From NCBI GenBank assembly GCA_002305805.1, contig DBQY01000002.1, positions 16,498 through 57,887 on the forward strand: DNA of 41,390 bases. Reading direction: 5' to 3'. Numbering within the stretch: the stretch's first letter is position 1; each line of letters starts with the position of its first letter. The position numbers and the translations under genes were made by a program. The notes below the pieces were generated by a model that saw nothing but the letters and a program-made list of their open reading frames with translations, had not been told where the DNA came from and did not search any database. The stretch is from Atopobium sp. UBA1382. GTDB lineage: Bacteria > Actinomycetota > Coriobacteriia > Coriobacteriales > Atopobiaceae. Below, piece after piece: positions 1 to 7,091 of the stretch.

Positions 1-254
1 CCCGCCGTATCACCAAGCCCGAGGAGATCGACGCCGCGCTCGACGAGATGCTCGCCTCCGACGAGCCCTACCTGCTCGACGTCATGATTCCCGCCGCCCA
101 GACCGTCTACCCGATGGTCGCCCCCGGCGCCCCGATCGACGACATCATCGGCGCCCTCGACGTCACGCTCGGCGGCGTTCGCGTCACCGAGAAGGGCTTC
201 GGCGAGGCGGGGCGCCCGCGCGTGAAGCCGTCGCATGAAGGAGTTGATGAGTGA
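1..254 (+). CDS. ilvB: Acetolactate synthase large subunit, C-terminal fragment
   Basis: Only the last ~84 codons are in the window; the gene runs off the left edge. The reading frame ends at TGA 252-254. The tail (DVMIPAAQTVYPMVAPGAP, with PMV/PGAP near the end) matches the C-terminus of the thiamine-diphosphate-dependent catalytic subunit of acetolactate (acetohydroxyacid) synthase. This enzyme makes acetolactate or acetohydroxybutyrate, the first common step of valine, leucine and isoleucine synthesis. The identification is supported by ilvN and ilvC directly downstream. After the PGAP motif the tail is longer than the usual E. coli end, carrying a basic extension (GRPRVKPSHEG). The stop codon overlaps the ilvN start by one base, so the two subunits are translationally coupled. 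Confidence 0.88.
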   Translation, partial: RRITKPEEIDAALDEMLASDEPYLLDVMIPAAQTVYPMVAPGAPIDDIIGALDVTLGGVRVTEKGFGEAGRPRVKPSHEGVDE

Positions 255-733
255 TGAACTACCTGCTCTCGGTTCTCGTTGAGAACAAGCCGGGCGTGCT
301 CTCCCGCGTCACGGGCCTCATCAGCCGCCGCGGCTTCAACATCGAGTCGCTCACCGTCGCCCCCACCGAGGACGAGACCCTCTCGCGCATGACGATCATC
401 GTCGAGGCCGACGAGGTCGGCTTCGAGCAGATCACCAAGCAGCTGCACAAGCTCGTCTCGGTCTATAAGATCTCCGACCTCACCTACGAGGATGCCGTGG
501 AGCGCGAGCTCGTGCTCTTCAAGGTGCAGTCCTCGCCGGAGCGCCGCCACGAGGTCATCGAGATCGCAAACGTCTTCCGCGCCAAGGTCGTCGACGTGGG
601 CAAGAACACGCTCACGATCGAGGCCACCGGCACCGCGAGCAAGCTCGACGCGATGGAGGACCTCTTCCGCAGCTACGGCATCAAGCAGCTTACGCGCACC
701 GGCAAGATTGCCATGTCGCGTGGCGCACAATGA
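254..733 (+). CDS. ilvN: Acetolactate synthase small (regulatory) subunit
   Basis: The protein is 159 residues, the normal length for the small subunit. It opens with an ACT domain ([19 protein letters not shown], about residues 1-75), which in this family binds valine for feedback inhibition, followed by the conserved C-terminal domain ([17 protein letters not shown]). It partners the large subunit encoded just upstream. I chose ATG 254, which overlaps the ilvB stop and sits 10 bases after GGAG (240-243). A GTG at 251 is an alternative adding one residue. The stop codon lies inside a perfect inverted repeat (730-760). Confidence 0.95.
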   Translation: MNYLLSVLVENKPGVLSRVTGLISRRGFNIESLTVAPTEDETLSRMTIIVEADEVGFEQITKQLHKLVSVYKISDLTYEDAVERELVLFKVQSSPERRHEVIEIANVFRAKVVDVGKNTLTIEATGTASKLDAMEDLFRSYGIKQLTRTGKIAMSRGAQ

Positions 734-760
734 TACGAAGGGACAGTCCCTTCGTATCAT
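730..760. repeat. Perfect 15-bp inverted repeat spanning the ilvN stop codon
   Basis: Arms ATGATACGAAGGGAC (730-744) and GTCCCTTCGTATCAT (746-760) are separated by a single A. The left arm includes the ilvN stop TGA at 731-733. No T-tract follows, so it is not a classical intrinsic terminator. The GGGACAGTCCC core looks like a small mobile palindromic (REP-type) element, and it lies within a co-directional operon. It could form a stem-loop in the ilvBN-ilvC transcript that modulates decay or read-through. Family membership is inference. Confidence 0.75.
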
Positions 761-798
761 CCAAGGTACATACGGCCCCACAAGCAAAGGAGAAGAAC

Positions 799-1797
799 AT
801 GGCCGTCGACATCTATTACGAGAAGGACGTGGACCCGAGCGTCATCCAGGGCAAGAAGGTCGCCATCATCGGCTACGGCTCGCAGGGCCACGCCCACGCG
901 CTGAACCTGCTGGACTCCGGCGTTGACGTCCGCGTTGGCCTGCGCGAGGGCTCCAAGTCCGCCCAGGCCGCCCAGGAGGCCGGCCTCAAGGTCATGAGCA
1001 TGGACGACGCGGCGGAGGAGGCCGACGTCATCATGATGCTCGTCCCCGACGAGACCCAGCCCAAGGTCTACGAGGAGCACGTCGCGCCGCACCTCAAGGC
1101 CGGCGACACCCTCGCCTTTGCCCACGGCTTCAACATCCACTACGGCTACATCAAGGCTCCCGAGGACGTCAACGTCATCATGTGCGCCCCCAAGGGCCCG
1201 GGCCACATTGTGCGCCGCCAGTACACCGAGGGCTCCGGCGTGCCCGATCTTGCCTGCGTCTACCAGGATGCCACCGGCGACGCCTGGGACATCGTCCTCT
1301 CCTACTGCTGGGGTGTCGGCGGCGCCCGCTCCGGCATCATCAAGGCCACCTTCAAGGAGGAGACCGAGGAGGACCTCTTCGGTGAGCAGGCCGTGCTCTG
1401 CGGCGGCCTCGTCGAGCTCGTGAAGGCCGGCTTCGAGACCCTCACCGAGGCGGGCTACCCCGAGGAGCTGGCTTACTTCGAGGTCTACCACGAGATGAAG
1501 ATGATCGTCGACCTCATGTACGAGTCCGGCATCCACTTCATGAACTACTCGATCTCCAACACCGCCGAGTACGGTGAGTACTACGCCGGCCCGCAGGTCA
1601 TCAACGCCGAGTCCCGCGAGGCCATGAAGCGCATCCTGGCCCGCATCCAGGACGGTTCCTTCGCGCAGGAGTTCGTCGACGACTGCAACAACGACCACAA
1701 GTGGCTGCTCGAGAAGCGCGAGGAGATCAACTCCCACCCCATCGAGAAGACCGGCGAGAAGATTCGCTCCATGTTCTCCTGGATCAAGAAGGACTAG
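799..1797 (+). CDS. ilvC: Ketol-acid reductoisomerase (class I)
   Basis: Converts acetolactate and acetohydroxybutyrate to the dihydroxy acids of branched-chain amino acid synthesis using NADPH and Mg2+. The 332-residue length fits the short class I enzymes. Residues ~15-45 form the Rossmann nucleotide-binding motif ([17 protein letters not shown]). The following loop, [10 protein letters not shown], has the two serines typical of NADPH preference. The C-terminal knotted domain contains the metal-ligand regions ([18 protein letters not shown] and [12 protein letters not shown]). ATG 799 follows AAAGGAG at 786-792. Longer upstream frames reaching back to 730 run through the inverted repeat and are rejected as the start. 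It is part of the ilvBNC operon, which ends at the hairpin at 1841-1877. Confidence 0.96.
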   Translation: MAVDIYYEKDVDPSVIQGKKVAIIGYGSQGHAHALNLLDSGVDVRVGLREGSKSAQAAQEAGLKVMSMDDAAEEADVIMMLVPDETQPKVYEEHVAPHLKAGDTLAFAHGFNIHYGYIKAPEDVNVIMCAPKGPGHIVRRQYTEGSGVPDLACVYQDATGDAWDIVLSYCWGVGGARSGIIKATFKEETEEDLFGEQAVLCGGLVELVKAGFETLTEAGYPEELAYFEVYHEMKMIVDLMYESGIHFMNYSISNTAEYGEYYAGPQVINAESREAMKRILARIQDGSFAQEFVDDCNNDHKWLLEKREEINSHPIEKTGEKIRSMFSWIKKD

Positions 1798-1840
1798 CCC
1801 GCGTAATCTGGGGATGCCCCTCGATCACTGTGAGCTTTGA

Positions 1841-1877
1841 CAAGGTCCCGGCATCGAATCTCGGTGCCGGGACCTTG
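1841..1877. terminator. Long hairpin between convergent ilvC and acyltransferase genes
   Basis: A 17-bp stem with one G-T wobble: left arm CAAGGTCCCGGCATCGA (1841-1857), loop ATC, right arm TCGGTGCCGGGACCTTG (1861-1877). It lies 44 bases after the ilvC stop and 3 bases from the stop of the converging gene. It is therefore positioned to end transcription from both sides. No good T-tract is present on either strand, so the mechanism could be Rho-assisted or end-protecting rather than classical intrinsic termination. Confidence 0.7.
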
Positions 1878-1879
1878 CG

Positions 1880-3010
1880 TTATGCAGCATCACCAAGGGC
1901 GTTTCCCACACGCCGCGACAGTTCGATGGCAGGCCTCTCGACAAGACGCCAGAACGCTGCGGCACACGCAAGACACGCAAGGACGACAACGCAGGCCTGC
2001 ACCCAGCCATCCGTAATGCCAATGGCCGGCAGCACCACCTCGAGACCCCCGATCACCAGGGCGTGGGTAAGGTAGAGCGAGAAGGACACGGTTCCCAGAA
2101 AACGAGCGGGCCGCGTCGAAAGGGCCCGTCGCACGATGCCGTCCGTCATAGCGAGTGCCACGAGACCGGCACACGCCGCATTCAAAAGGGTCTGCAGCGC
2201 GGCGAGGGCGAGTGCATCCAGCGGCCCGAAGAGGCCCGCTTGAGCGGCCTGCGCAAGCTCAACAGCACCCAGAAGTACCGCCAGAGCAACAATCTCGTGG
2301 AAGACGGGTGGCCGTTGTGCCGATAGCTCGGAGAGATGCTTGGCAAGAAGCACTCCAAGCCAAAAGGTGAGGCACAGCCGCAGCGGAAAGTACCCGCACC
2401 AATGCGAGACGAAGATGCCCGCGAGAATGCCGACCGCTGCGATACCGTCCCTGCGAATCCTCGCAAGACACGCCACCACAAGCGGCAGCGTGAGGGAGAA
2501 CCAGAGCTCCCAGCTCATCGACCACACGGGCGAGTTCACGCGCACGAGGGGGTCACCAAAGAGATTTTGGGTGTCGTCCGAGACAAAGAAGAGCACGTCG
2601 AACTGCATGAGCACGTCATGCACGACCTGCTGCGGCGTACCCGCGAACTCGACGGCCGTGGCAGAGCGCCCCGTTGAGCCCATGCGCCAGGCAACATAGC
2701 CCGCCGCGATGCCGAGGGCAACCGCGGCAACGAGAGGAACCCCCAGGCGGACCACGCGACGGGGATAATACCCAAGCCAGTCGTACGTTCCGCGCGCACG
2801 AAGACGCGCGAGAGGCATGATCGAGAGCACGACACCAGAGAGCACAAAGAATATGACGACAGCAGGCGTACCGGGTATGAGTGGGTATGCCCCGTCAGGG
2901 CCCCAGAGCTCGAGCATCATGGCAACATGGAGAAGGAGCACAGCAAGGCACGCCACACCGCGGAGTCCGTCCAAGGAGTGAATGCGCTGCGTTGTGGAAG
3001 ACTGCCCCAT
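1880..3010 (-). CDS. Membrane acyltransferase, acyltransferase-3 (OafA/YrhL-like) family
   Basis: A 376-residue polytopic membrane protein. The N-terminus has the family signature SLDGLRGVACLAVLLLH (about residues 12-28), with conserved Arg17 and His28. The motif NSPVWSMSWELWFS appears mid-protein. About ten hydrophobic segments follow, including FLGTVSFSLYLTHALVIGG near the C-terminus. Members transfer acetyl or other acyl groups to sugars of surface polysaccharide, peptidoglycan or lipids on the outer face of the membrane. The substrate here cannot be read from sequence. The start ATG 3010 is preceded by a weak AGAGGCAGG. It stands alone on the minus strand, convergent with ilvC. A minus-strand terminator (3093-3123) separates it from upstream transcription, so it needs its own promoter between about 3011 and 3090. 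Confidence 0.87.
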   Translation of the reverse strand: MGQSSTTQRIHSLDGLRGVACLAVLLLHVAMMLELWGPDGAYPLIPGTPAVVIFFVLSGVVLSIMPLARLRARGTYDWLGYYPRRVVRLGVPLVAAVALGIAAGYVAWRMGSTGRSATAVEFAGTPQQVVHDVLMQFDVLFFVSDDTQNLFGDPLVRVNSPVWSMSWELWFSLTLPLVVACLARIRRDGIAAVGILAGIFVSHWCGYFPLRLCLTFWLGVLLAKHLSELSAQRPPVFHEIVALAVLLGAVELAQAAQAGLFGPLDALALAALQTLLNAACAGLVALAMTDGIVRRALSTRPARFLGTVSFSLYLTHALVIGGLEVVLPAIGITDGWVQACVVVLACLACAAAFWRLVERPAIELSRRVGNALGDAA

Positions 3011-3092
3011 GCCTGCCTCTCGATACGGGATTGCATGCGAATCCTATTAAAGCGCACTTCTCAACCAATCGACAGGGGCTTTCCTCGACACG

Positions 3093-3123
3093 AAAAAGGG
3101 GCGGCGCCCCATTGCGCCGCCCC
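3093..3123 (-). terminator. Intrinsic terminator on the minus strand
   Basis: Perfect 10-bp GC stem, GGGGCGGCGC (3098-3107) with GCGCCGCCCC (3114-3123) and loop CCCATT on the plus strand. On the minus strand it is followed by TTTTT (complement of 3093-3097). It ends transcription coming leftward from the LuxR-type gene or from the short transcript unit at ~3100-3340. Confidence 0.88.
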
Positions 3124-3273
3124 GCCTCGTCTGTACTTTGGAATCACCCGTGTCTCTGCGAATCGATGTTGGACAACTGGGTATTCAACCTGGGCCCGCT
3201 TCGAGTGTTCCTGTCATCAGTCCGTTCCGAAATACGTTTCGGAGAACGTTGGCGAGTGCGCTCGCCCCAGATG

Positions 3274-3333
3274 TTATAGGACCTCGGTCGCACGGTCGGC
3301 GGGCCCAAACTGCACGTTCTCTTCGCTGTTCAC
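3274..3333 (-). CDS. Possible 19-residue small protein or leader peptide
   Basis: A GTG at 3333-3331 lies 8 bases after a near-perfect Shine-Dalgarno (AGAAGGAGG, about 3342-3350). It opens a frame encoding MNSEENVQFGPADRATEVL, then TAA. The ribosome binding site is stronger than those of many real genes in the window, which is the main argument for translation. The peptide is hydrophilic, has no membrane segment, and I do not recognise it. It sits inside the structured region that ends at the terminator at 3093-3123. Translation could influence the surrounding hairpins. Function unknown. Confidence 0.3.
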   Translation of the reverse strand: MNSEENVQFGPADRATEVL

Positions 3334-3415
3334 TGGACTCGCCTCCTTCTGACGGTCGCTTGGTTGGTAGCGACGGTGCCCTTGCTTACTCACTTTGTTC
3401 CCACGCAAGCGAGGT

Positions 3416-4732
3416 TTACACACCCGTATCAGAGTCGTCTGCGAGCGGCTTGTTTTTGCCGGCAGACGGCACAAGACCCACGTCCTTGGCGAGAAGATCG
3501 GCAAGCTGACGACTCGTGTGCAACCCGAGCAGCTCATAGCCCTGCGCCCGATAGGCGTTCACGGTGCCGGGCGCCACGTGCAGCACCTCGCAGACCTCGG
3601 GCGTGCTGAGTCCGAGCGCAATCTTGACCAGAACGTGCGCCTGTAGCTCCCCGGCGCCGCGCCCACGCAGGTAGAGCACGCAGCGCTCCTCGTCAAGCCG
3701 CATGGACTCCCGTGTCCTCGGCCACAGAAGGTGCGGGGCGAGCGCCGCGAGAGCGGCCGAATAGGCGATCGGAGCGAACGCGTTGACGCTCAGCGTCGCA
3801 AAGTCGAGACCCACCTCGAGCCCGTACAAGCTGCCTCCCGCGAGCGTGCCGGCGACGAACAGGGTGAGAAGCACGACGGAGAGCCCCTTCGTGAGCCGGC
3901 GGGGCCTCACGTGCATGTCCCGCAGGCGCGCATACCCCAGAAGGACGAGCCATGGCACCACGAGCACCGCTAGAACGCCCAGAATGCCCAGGGCCTGAGA
4001 GAGAGCGCTCGTGCTCGTCACGACCATGCGCGCCAGCAGGCGCAGCGTGAGCCCTGCGCTGAGGGCCATCACCATGATCGGGAGCGCCCCGTAGGACGTG
4101 ACGTCCATCGCGGACGGGACGACCGCCGCGCCGACCTCGCGCGGCACGACCTCGTCGAGCGAGGCCACCCCGAGCTTCTCACACGCCCGCGCACGATAGG
4201 TGGCAACCGTCGAGGGGCTTATCGCCAGCGCCTCAGCCACCTGCGCCTGCGTGCTGCCCGTGACGAGGGCCTCGACGACCTCCCGCTCGCGCCCCGTGAG
4301 CGTCTCCGCCCCCGGGCGGCACCCCACCGGCGACGAGACTCGCTCGTCGCCCGAGGGAAGCGCCCAGACGACGAGCGAGGCTCCCCAGAGCACCCAGGCG
4401 ACGTAGCGCAGCGCCCACTCCGGCCAGCGCAGGACAAAGCCGAGCCTCATGCTCCCCGAGCAGCTCGCCCAGAGCACCGCCAGATAGACGAGAAGTGCCG
4501 CGAGCGCCGCACCGCCCAGCGCGCGACGCCAGCGCGCCAGGCTGTCGCGCAGCGCCCAGGCGAACGCCGCCGCCACGGACGCGAGCGGAATCGCCGACGT
4601 CCAGAGGTAGTAGTCGAGCGGAAGGCTTCCGCCCTCCCCCATCGTCCGAGCCACTCCGGGCGCCAGCAACAGGATGACTCCCCCTGCCGCCCACGCGACC
4701 CCTTGTGCGATCGTCTTCTTCCTCGCGTCCAT
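3416..4732 (-). CDS. Membrane regulator with two LuxR-type HTH domains
   Basis: A 438-residue protein with an apparent internal repeat of four membrane segments plus one DNA-binding domain. Hydrophobic segments lie at about 11-27, 43-61, 73-92 and 107-125, followed by a LuxR-type HTH at about 145-190 (LTGREREVVEALVTGST, SPSTVATYRARACEKLGV). Four more segments at about 215-235, 246-267, 283-302 and 314-335 are followed by a second, more diverged LuxR-type HTH at about 362-415 (PEVCEVLHVAPGTVNAYRAQ). No receiver or ligand domain is seen, so signal sensing is probably by the membrane part. I prefer ATG 4732, giving MDARKK before the first segment with AGAGG upstream; ATG 4744 lacks a ribosome binding site. 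A palindrome at 4810-4822 is a candidate operator. The target genes are unknown; the adjacent acyltransferase is one possibility. Confidence 0.82.
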   Translation of the reverse strand: MDARKKTIAQGVAWAAGGVILLLAPGVARTMGEGGSLPLDYYLWTSAIPLASVAAAFAWALRDSLARWRRALGGAALAALLVYLAVLWASCSGSMRLGFVLRWPEWALRYVAWVLWGASLVVWALPSGDERVSSPVGCRPGAETLTGREREVVEALVTGSTQAQVAEALAISPSTVATYRARACEKLGVASLDEVVPREVGAAVVPSAMDVTSYGALPIMVMALSAGLTLRLLARMVVTSTSALSQALGILGVLAVLVVPWLVLLGYARLRDMHVRPRRLTKGLSVVLLTLFVAGTLAGGSLYGLEVGLDFATLSVNAFAPIAYSAALAALAPHLLWPRTRESMRLDEERCVLYLRGRGAGELQAHVLVKIALGLSTPEVCEVLHVAPGTVNAYRAQGYELLGLHTSRQLADLLAKDVGLVPSAGKNKPLADDSDTGV

Positions 4733-4800
4733 GCCGCCTCTCATTCGTGACGTGTTGGGGGCATCGTAGCCGCTGCGAGCCCGCCCGTCACGTCGCGGAC

Positions 4801-4822
4801 GCTATGCGAGTGTCCGTGACAC
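4801..4822 (-). promoter_or_regulatory. Candidate -10 and palindromic operator upstream of the LuxR-type gene
   Basis: On the minus strand a CATAGC -10-like hexamer (4801-4806) has the 13-bp palindrome GTGTCNNNGACAC (4810-4822) just upstream, where a regulator would touch the promoter spacer. The -35 is weak. Autoregulation through this site is inference. Confidence 0.3.
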
Positions 4823-4834
4823 CGCTCTTCTCGA

Positions 4835-4866
4835 CAAAAAACGCCCCGGGCGCGATGCCCGGGACG
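4835..4866 (-). terminator. Intrinsic terminator of the infC-rpmI-rplT operon
   Basis: CCCGGGC (4845-4851) pairs with GCCCGGG (4857-4863) around a GCGAT loop, and two more pairs lie below one mismatch. On the minus strand a run of six T (complement of 4836-4841) follows. It is 24 bases after the rplT stop. Confidence 0.88.
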
Positions 4867-4890
4867 CAGACGCACGCTCTGTGCTCGACG

Positions 4891-5256
4891 CTACTCGGCG
4901 TCGGCGAGAGCCTTCTTGGCGACCTCGGCGATGTCGGCGAAGGTGGCCTCGTCGCTGTAGGCGATCTCGGCGAGGACCTTGCGGTCGAGCTCGACGCCGG
5001 CGAGCTTGAGGCCATGCATGAGCTTGCTGTAGGACAGGCCGTTCATGCGGGCGGCGGCGTTGATGCGCTGGATCCACAGGGCGCGGAAGTCGCGCTTCTT
5101 GTTGCGACGGTCACGGTAGGCGTACTGACCGGAGTGCTGCGCCTGCTCCTTCATGCCGCGGAACGTGCGGGAACGGACTCCGTAGTAGCCCTTGGTGCGC
5201 TCGACGAGCGTCTGACGCTTCTTACGGCCGGCGACGGCGCGCTTGACTCGTGCCAT
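4891..5256 (-). CDS. rplT: 50S ribosomal protein L20
   Basis: 121 residues, normal for L20, which binds 23S rRNA early in large-subunit assembly. The basic N-terminal extension ([25 protein letters not shown]) and the globular core ([23 protein letters not shown]) are intact. It is the last gene of the conserved infC-rpmI-rplT operon, 43 bases after rpmI. In many bacteria L20 represses this operon by binding the leader RNA; the leader here (6087-6250) is structured and could serve that role. The ATG is preceded by GAGGAGTTGATTAG-type Shine-Dalgarno sequence. Confidence 0.98.
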   Translation of the reverse strand: MARVKRAVAGRKKRQTLVERTKGYYGVRSRTFRGMKEQAQHSGQYAYRDRRNKKRDFRALWIQRINAAARMNGLSYSKLMHGLKLAGVELDRKVLAEIAYSDEATFADIAEVAKKALADAE

Positions 5257-5299
5257 ATCTAATCAACTCCTCGTTGGAAACTTCACTCGAAAGGCGGGA

Positions 5300-5497
5300 C
5301 TACTTGGAGCCCATGCGCTGGGAGACGGTCTTGACGTCGGCGTCGGCAATGACGGTCTCCTGACGGAAGCCGCGGATGCGCTTGGGCGACTTCTTGGTGA
5401 GGATGTGGCTCTTGAACGCCTTGGCGCGCATGATCTTGCCAGAGCCGGTGCGGCGGAAGCGCTTCGCCGTACCCTTGTGGGTCTTCATCTTGGGCAT
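5300..5497 (-). CDS. rpmI: 50S ribosomal protein L35
   Basis: A 65-residue, strongly basic protein beginning [20 protein letters not shown], the L35 hallmark, and containing [16 protein letters not shown]. It is a structural protein of the large ribosomal subunit. The start ATG 5497 is internal to a longer open frame, and the family N-terminus fixes it. The infC stop lies just upstream (5499), so rpmI is tightly coupled to infC, with the infC stop region supplying the ribosome binding site. Confidence 0.98.
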   Translation of the reverse strand: MPKMKTHKGTAKRFRRTGSGKIMRAKAFKSHILTKKSPKRIRGFRQETVIADADVKTVSQRMGSK

Positions 5498-5498
5498 G

Positions 5499-6071
5499 CT
5501 AGTTCTCCTTCTCCGTGACTGCCTCGTCGTCCTTCTCGTCCTTCTTGTCGAAGGCACCCTTGATCGGGACGATGGTCATGTGCATGTTGCGGCCTTCCAT
5601 GAGCGGCTTCTGCTCGACGGTCGCGACGTCCTTGAGGTCCTCGGCCAGACGATCGAGCACGAGGCGACCCTGCTCCGGGTGGGCCATCTCACGACCACGG
5701 AACATGATCGTGATCTTGACGCGCGCACCCTTCTTGAGGAAGCGGATGACGTGACCCTTCTTGGTCTCGTAGTCGCCCACGTCGATCTTGGGACGGAACT
5801 TCATCTCCTTGATCTCGACCTTGGACTGGTTCTTGCGCGCGGCCTTGGCCTTGCGGTCCTGCTCGTACTTGAACTTCTTGTAGTCGAGCATCTTGCAGAC
5901 GGGAGGATCTGCGTTGGGCGCAATCTCCACGAGGTCGAGACCCTGGTCGCCCGCGATGCGCAGGGCGTCGCGCACGCCGAACAGGCCCATCTGGGAGCCG
6001 TCGACGCCGATCAGGCGACACGTGCGGGATGTGATCTCCTCATTGATGCGAGGACCGTCGTTTCTGGCTAT
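5499..6071 (-). CDS. infC: Translation initiation factor IF-3 with apparent AUA start
   Basis: IF-3 binds the 30S subunit, prevents premature 50S joining and proofreads the start codon. From ATG 5990 the protein would lack the family N-terminus. Reading upstream in frame gives [18 protein letters not shown] and then [11 protein letters not shown], the conserved IF-3 start. The only in-frame codons before a stop (6075-6077) are ACG 6074 and ATA 6071. ATA lies 8 bases after AGGAAGG (6080-6086), so I place the start at 6071, giving 190 residues. Non-AUG starts in infC are known to allow autorepression, because IF-3 discriminates against them. The C-terminal domain ([24 protein letters not shown]) is intact. 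A short acidic/lysine tail follows. Confidence 0.93.
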   Translation of the reverse strand: MARNDGPRINEEITSRTCRLIGVDGSQMGLFGVRDALRIAGDQGLDLVEIAPNADPPVCKMLDYKKFKYEQDRKAKAARKNQSKVEIKEMKFRPKIDVGDYETKKGHVIRFLKKGARVKITIMFRGREMAHPEQGRLVLDRLAEDLKDVATVEQKPLMEGRNMHMTIVPIKGAFDKKDEKDDEAVTEKEN

Positions 6072-6079
6072 CGTTCACA

Positions 6080-6086
6080 CCTTCCT
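6080..6086 (-). promoter_or_regulatory. Ribosome binding site that fixes the infC AUA start
   Basis: AGGAAGG on the minus strand, 8 bases before ATA 6071 and 5 bases before ACG 6074. An in-frame TGA between the site and these codons excludes any start further upstream. Confidence 0.75.
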
Positions 6087-6107
6087 CTCGTCGCGGCGCA
6101 GCCGCAT

Positions 6108-6141
6108 AAAAAAGCTCCCGGTGCCATGCAGCATCCAGGAG
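6108..6141 (-). terminator. Attenuator-like terminator in the infC leader
   Basis: On the minus strand CTCCTGG (complement of 6135-6141) pairs with CCGGGAG (complement of 6115-6121), with one G-U pair. It is followed by C and six T (6108-6113). It lies about 37 bases before the infC start and downstream of the promoter at 6255-6283. This is a classical position for transcription attenuation of a ribosomal-protein operon, by L20 in the known firmicute systems. Further stems lie between it and the promoter, for example GGGGC/GCCCC with a GAGA tetraloop at 6217-6230. Confidence 0.65.
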
Positions 6142-6254
6142 ACATCGCTCGCCCCGTGCGAGGGCGTAAGGTTACGTTGTCTGACCAGACAGCTGCCATC
6201 AGGCGCCGTGTAGGTGGGGGCTCTCGCCCCGCTTCGCAAAACGCACACTCGAGA

Positions 6255-6283
6255 ACAATAGCACGCGCGCCGGGCCCGGGCAA
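6255..6283 (-). promoter_or_regulatory. Promoter of infC-rpmI-rplT
   Basis: Minus strand: -35 TTGCCC (complement of 6278-6283), exactly 17 bases of spacer, -10 TATTGT (complement of 6255-6260). This leaves a leader of about 175 bases before the infC start, consistent with a regulated leader RNA. Confidence 0.72.
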
Positions 6284-6357
6284 GGGTGATTTGCCGACGG
6301 GACTCGACGCGCGCGCGATTCAGAACTTCTTCACAGGCCGAGAAGAACGCCCGCTCG

Positions 6358-6876
6358 CTAGAGGTTGAGCGAGGCGGACTGAACGTAGGTGCGGGCCTGG
6401 TACTCGCGGTCCAGGTCGTAGAGGCCCTTGGGGTCGCAGCCGAAGAGCTTCATGTTGGTGATCATGTCGCGGGCGTTGGTCTCCTCCTCGCCCTGCTCCT
6501 CCACGAACCAGTCAAGGAACTTCATCGTGCGGACGTCATGCTGCTCGTGGGCGACCTCGTAGCAGCGGTGGATGAGGCTCGTGACGTACTCCTCGTGCTC
6601 GAGGCCGGCCTCGAGGGGCTGAAGGTCGCTCTCGAAGGTCTTGTCGGGCTTGGCAATGGCCTCCATCGTGGGCTTGAAGTCATTGTCGAGGAGGTAGCGA
6701 CGGATGGCCAGCGCGTGGTCCATCTCCTCCTTGGCCTGAATCTCATACCAGTTGGCAAAGCCCTTGAGGCCGCGATCGTCGTAGTAGTCGGCGAAGGTGA
6801 GATAGAGGTAGGCCGAGTACATCTCCTTGTTGATCTGCTCGTTCAGGACCTGCGTGACCTCGTTGGAAAGAGCCAT
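6358..6876 (-). CDS. ftnA: Ferritin (iron-storage protein)
   Basis: 172 residues, the normal length of non-haem bacterial ferritin, which forms a 24-subunit cage that oxidises Fe2+ and stores it as mineral. Ferroxidase ligands are visible in EQINKEMYSAYLYLTFADYY (first helix) and AKEEMDHA (EExxH, second helix). Later helices carry EEQGEEETNARD. The start ATG has a strong AGGAGAAGGGA upstream. It is a monocistronic minus-strand gene divergent from the tRNA-Leu gene. No Fur-like operator was obvious to me in the 110-bp gap. Confidence 0.95.
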   Translation of the reverse strand: MALSNEVTQVLNEQINKEMYSAYLYLTFADYYDDRGLKGFANWYEIQAKEEMDHALAIRRYLLDNDFKPTMEAIAKPDKTFESDLQPLEAGLEHEEYVTSLIHRCYEVAHEQHDVRTMKFLDWFVEEQGEEETNARDMITNMKLFGCDPKGLYDLDREYQARTYVQSASLNL

Positions 6877-6930
6877 GGGAGTTCCCTTCTCCTCGTCGTT
6901 GCCCGTACGCGCTCACTATATACCCCGCTG

Positions 6931-6958
6931 GCGACAAAAACGCGCCGTCTGCTATAGT
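6931..6958 (+). promoter_or_regulatory. Promoter of tRNA-Leu
   Basis: -35-like GCGACA (6931-6936), 16-base spacer, -10 TATAGT (6953-6958), about 28 bases before the mature tRNA start. The -10 is good and the -35 partial. Confidence 0.55.
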
Positions 6959-6986
6959 CTTCTCGCGTACGGCACGCACGCCCCGG

Positions 6987-7070
6987 CCCGAGTGGCGGAA
7001 TTGGCAGACGCGACGGTCTCAAAAACCGTTGGGGAAACTCGTGCGGGTTCGAGCCCCGCCTCGGGCACCA
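6987..7070 (+). tRNA. tRNA-Leu (anticodon CAA)
   Basis: The acceptor stem GCCCGAG (6987-6993) pairs with CTCGGGC (7060-7066), followed by discriminator A and an encoded CCA (7068-7070). The anticodon stem ACGGT/ACCGT encloses loop CTCAAAA, giving anticodon CAA, which reads UUG. A long variable arm (TTGGGGAAACTCGT region) marks a class II tRNA. The T-arm GCGGGTTCGAGCCCCGC is canonical. UUG is presumably rare in this GC-rich genome. Confidence 0.96.
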
Positions 7071-7091
7071 TCTCTCCAGCTTTCCTGTCCG

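Larger units (their letters stand above)
3093..3345 (-). ncRNA. Candidate structured short transcript downstream of the LuxR-type gene
   Basis: No sizeable gene fits between the LuxR-type stop (3416) and the terminator at 3093-3123, yet the stretch is highly organised. On the minus strand it holds a strong AGGAGG, a 19-codon open frame (3274-3333) and two hairpins: GGCGAG/CTCGCC at 3251-3266, and TCCGAAA/TTTCGGA at 3226-3243 with a TACG loop. A 9-bp pairing, TGGGCCCGC (3191-3199) with GCGGGCCCA (3299-3307), encloses both hairpins, and a classical terminator follows. This could be the structured 3' tail of the regulator mRNA or a separate small RNA. No convincing promoter is visible between 3340 and 3415. 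Confidence 0.35.

Noticed and set aside
757..1737. 326-codon minus-strand frame opposite ilvC
   Set aside because: Antisense shadow of a clear enzyme gene: no ribosome binding site and low-complexity Val/Leu/Asp/Gly composition.
2259..2847. Minus and plus small frames within the acyltransferase gene
   Set aside because: Out-of-frame shadows without ribosome binding sites; the acyltransferase frame has clear family motifs throughout.
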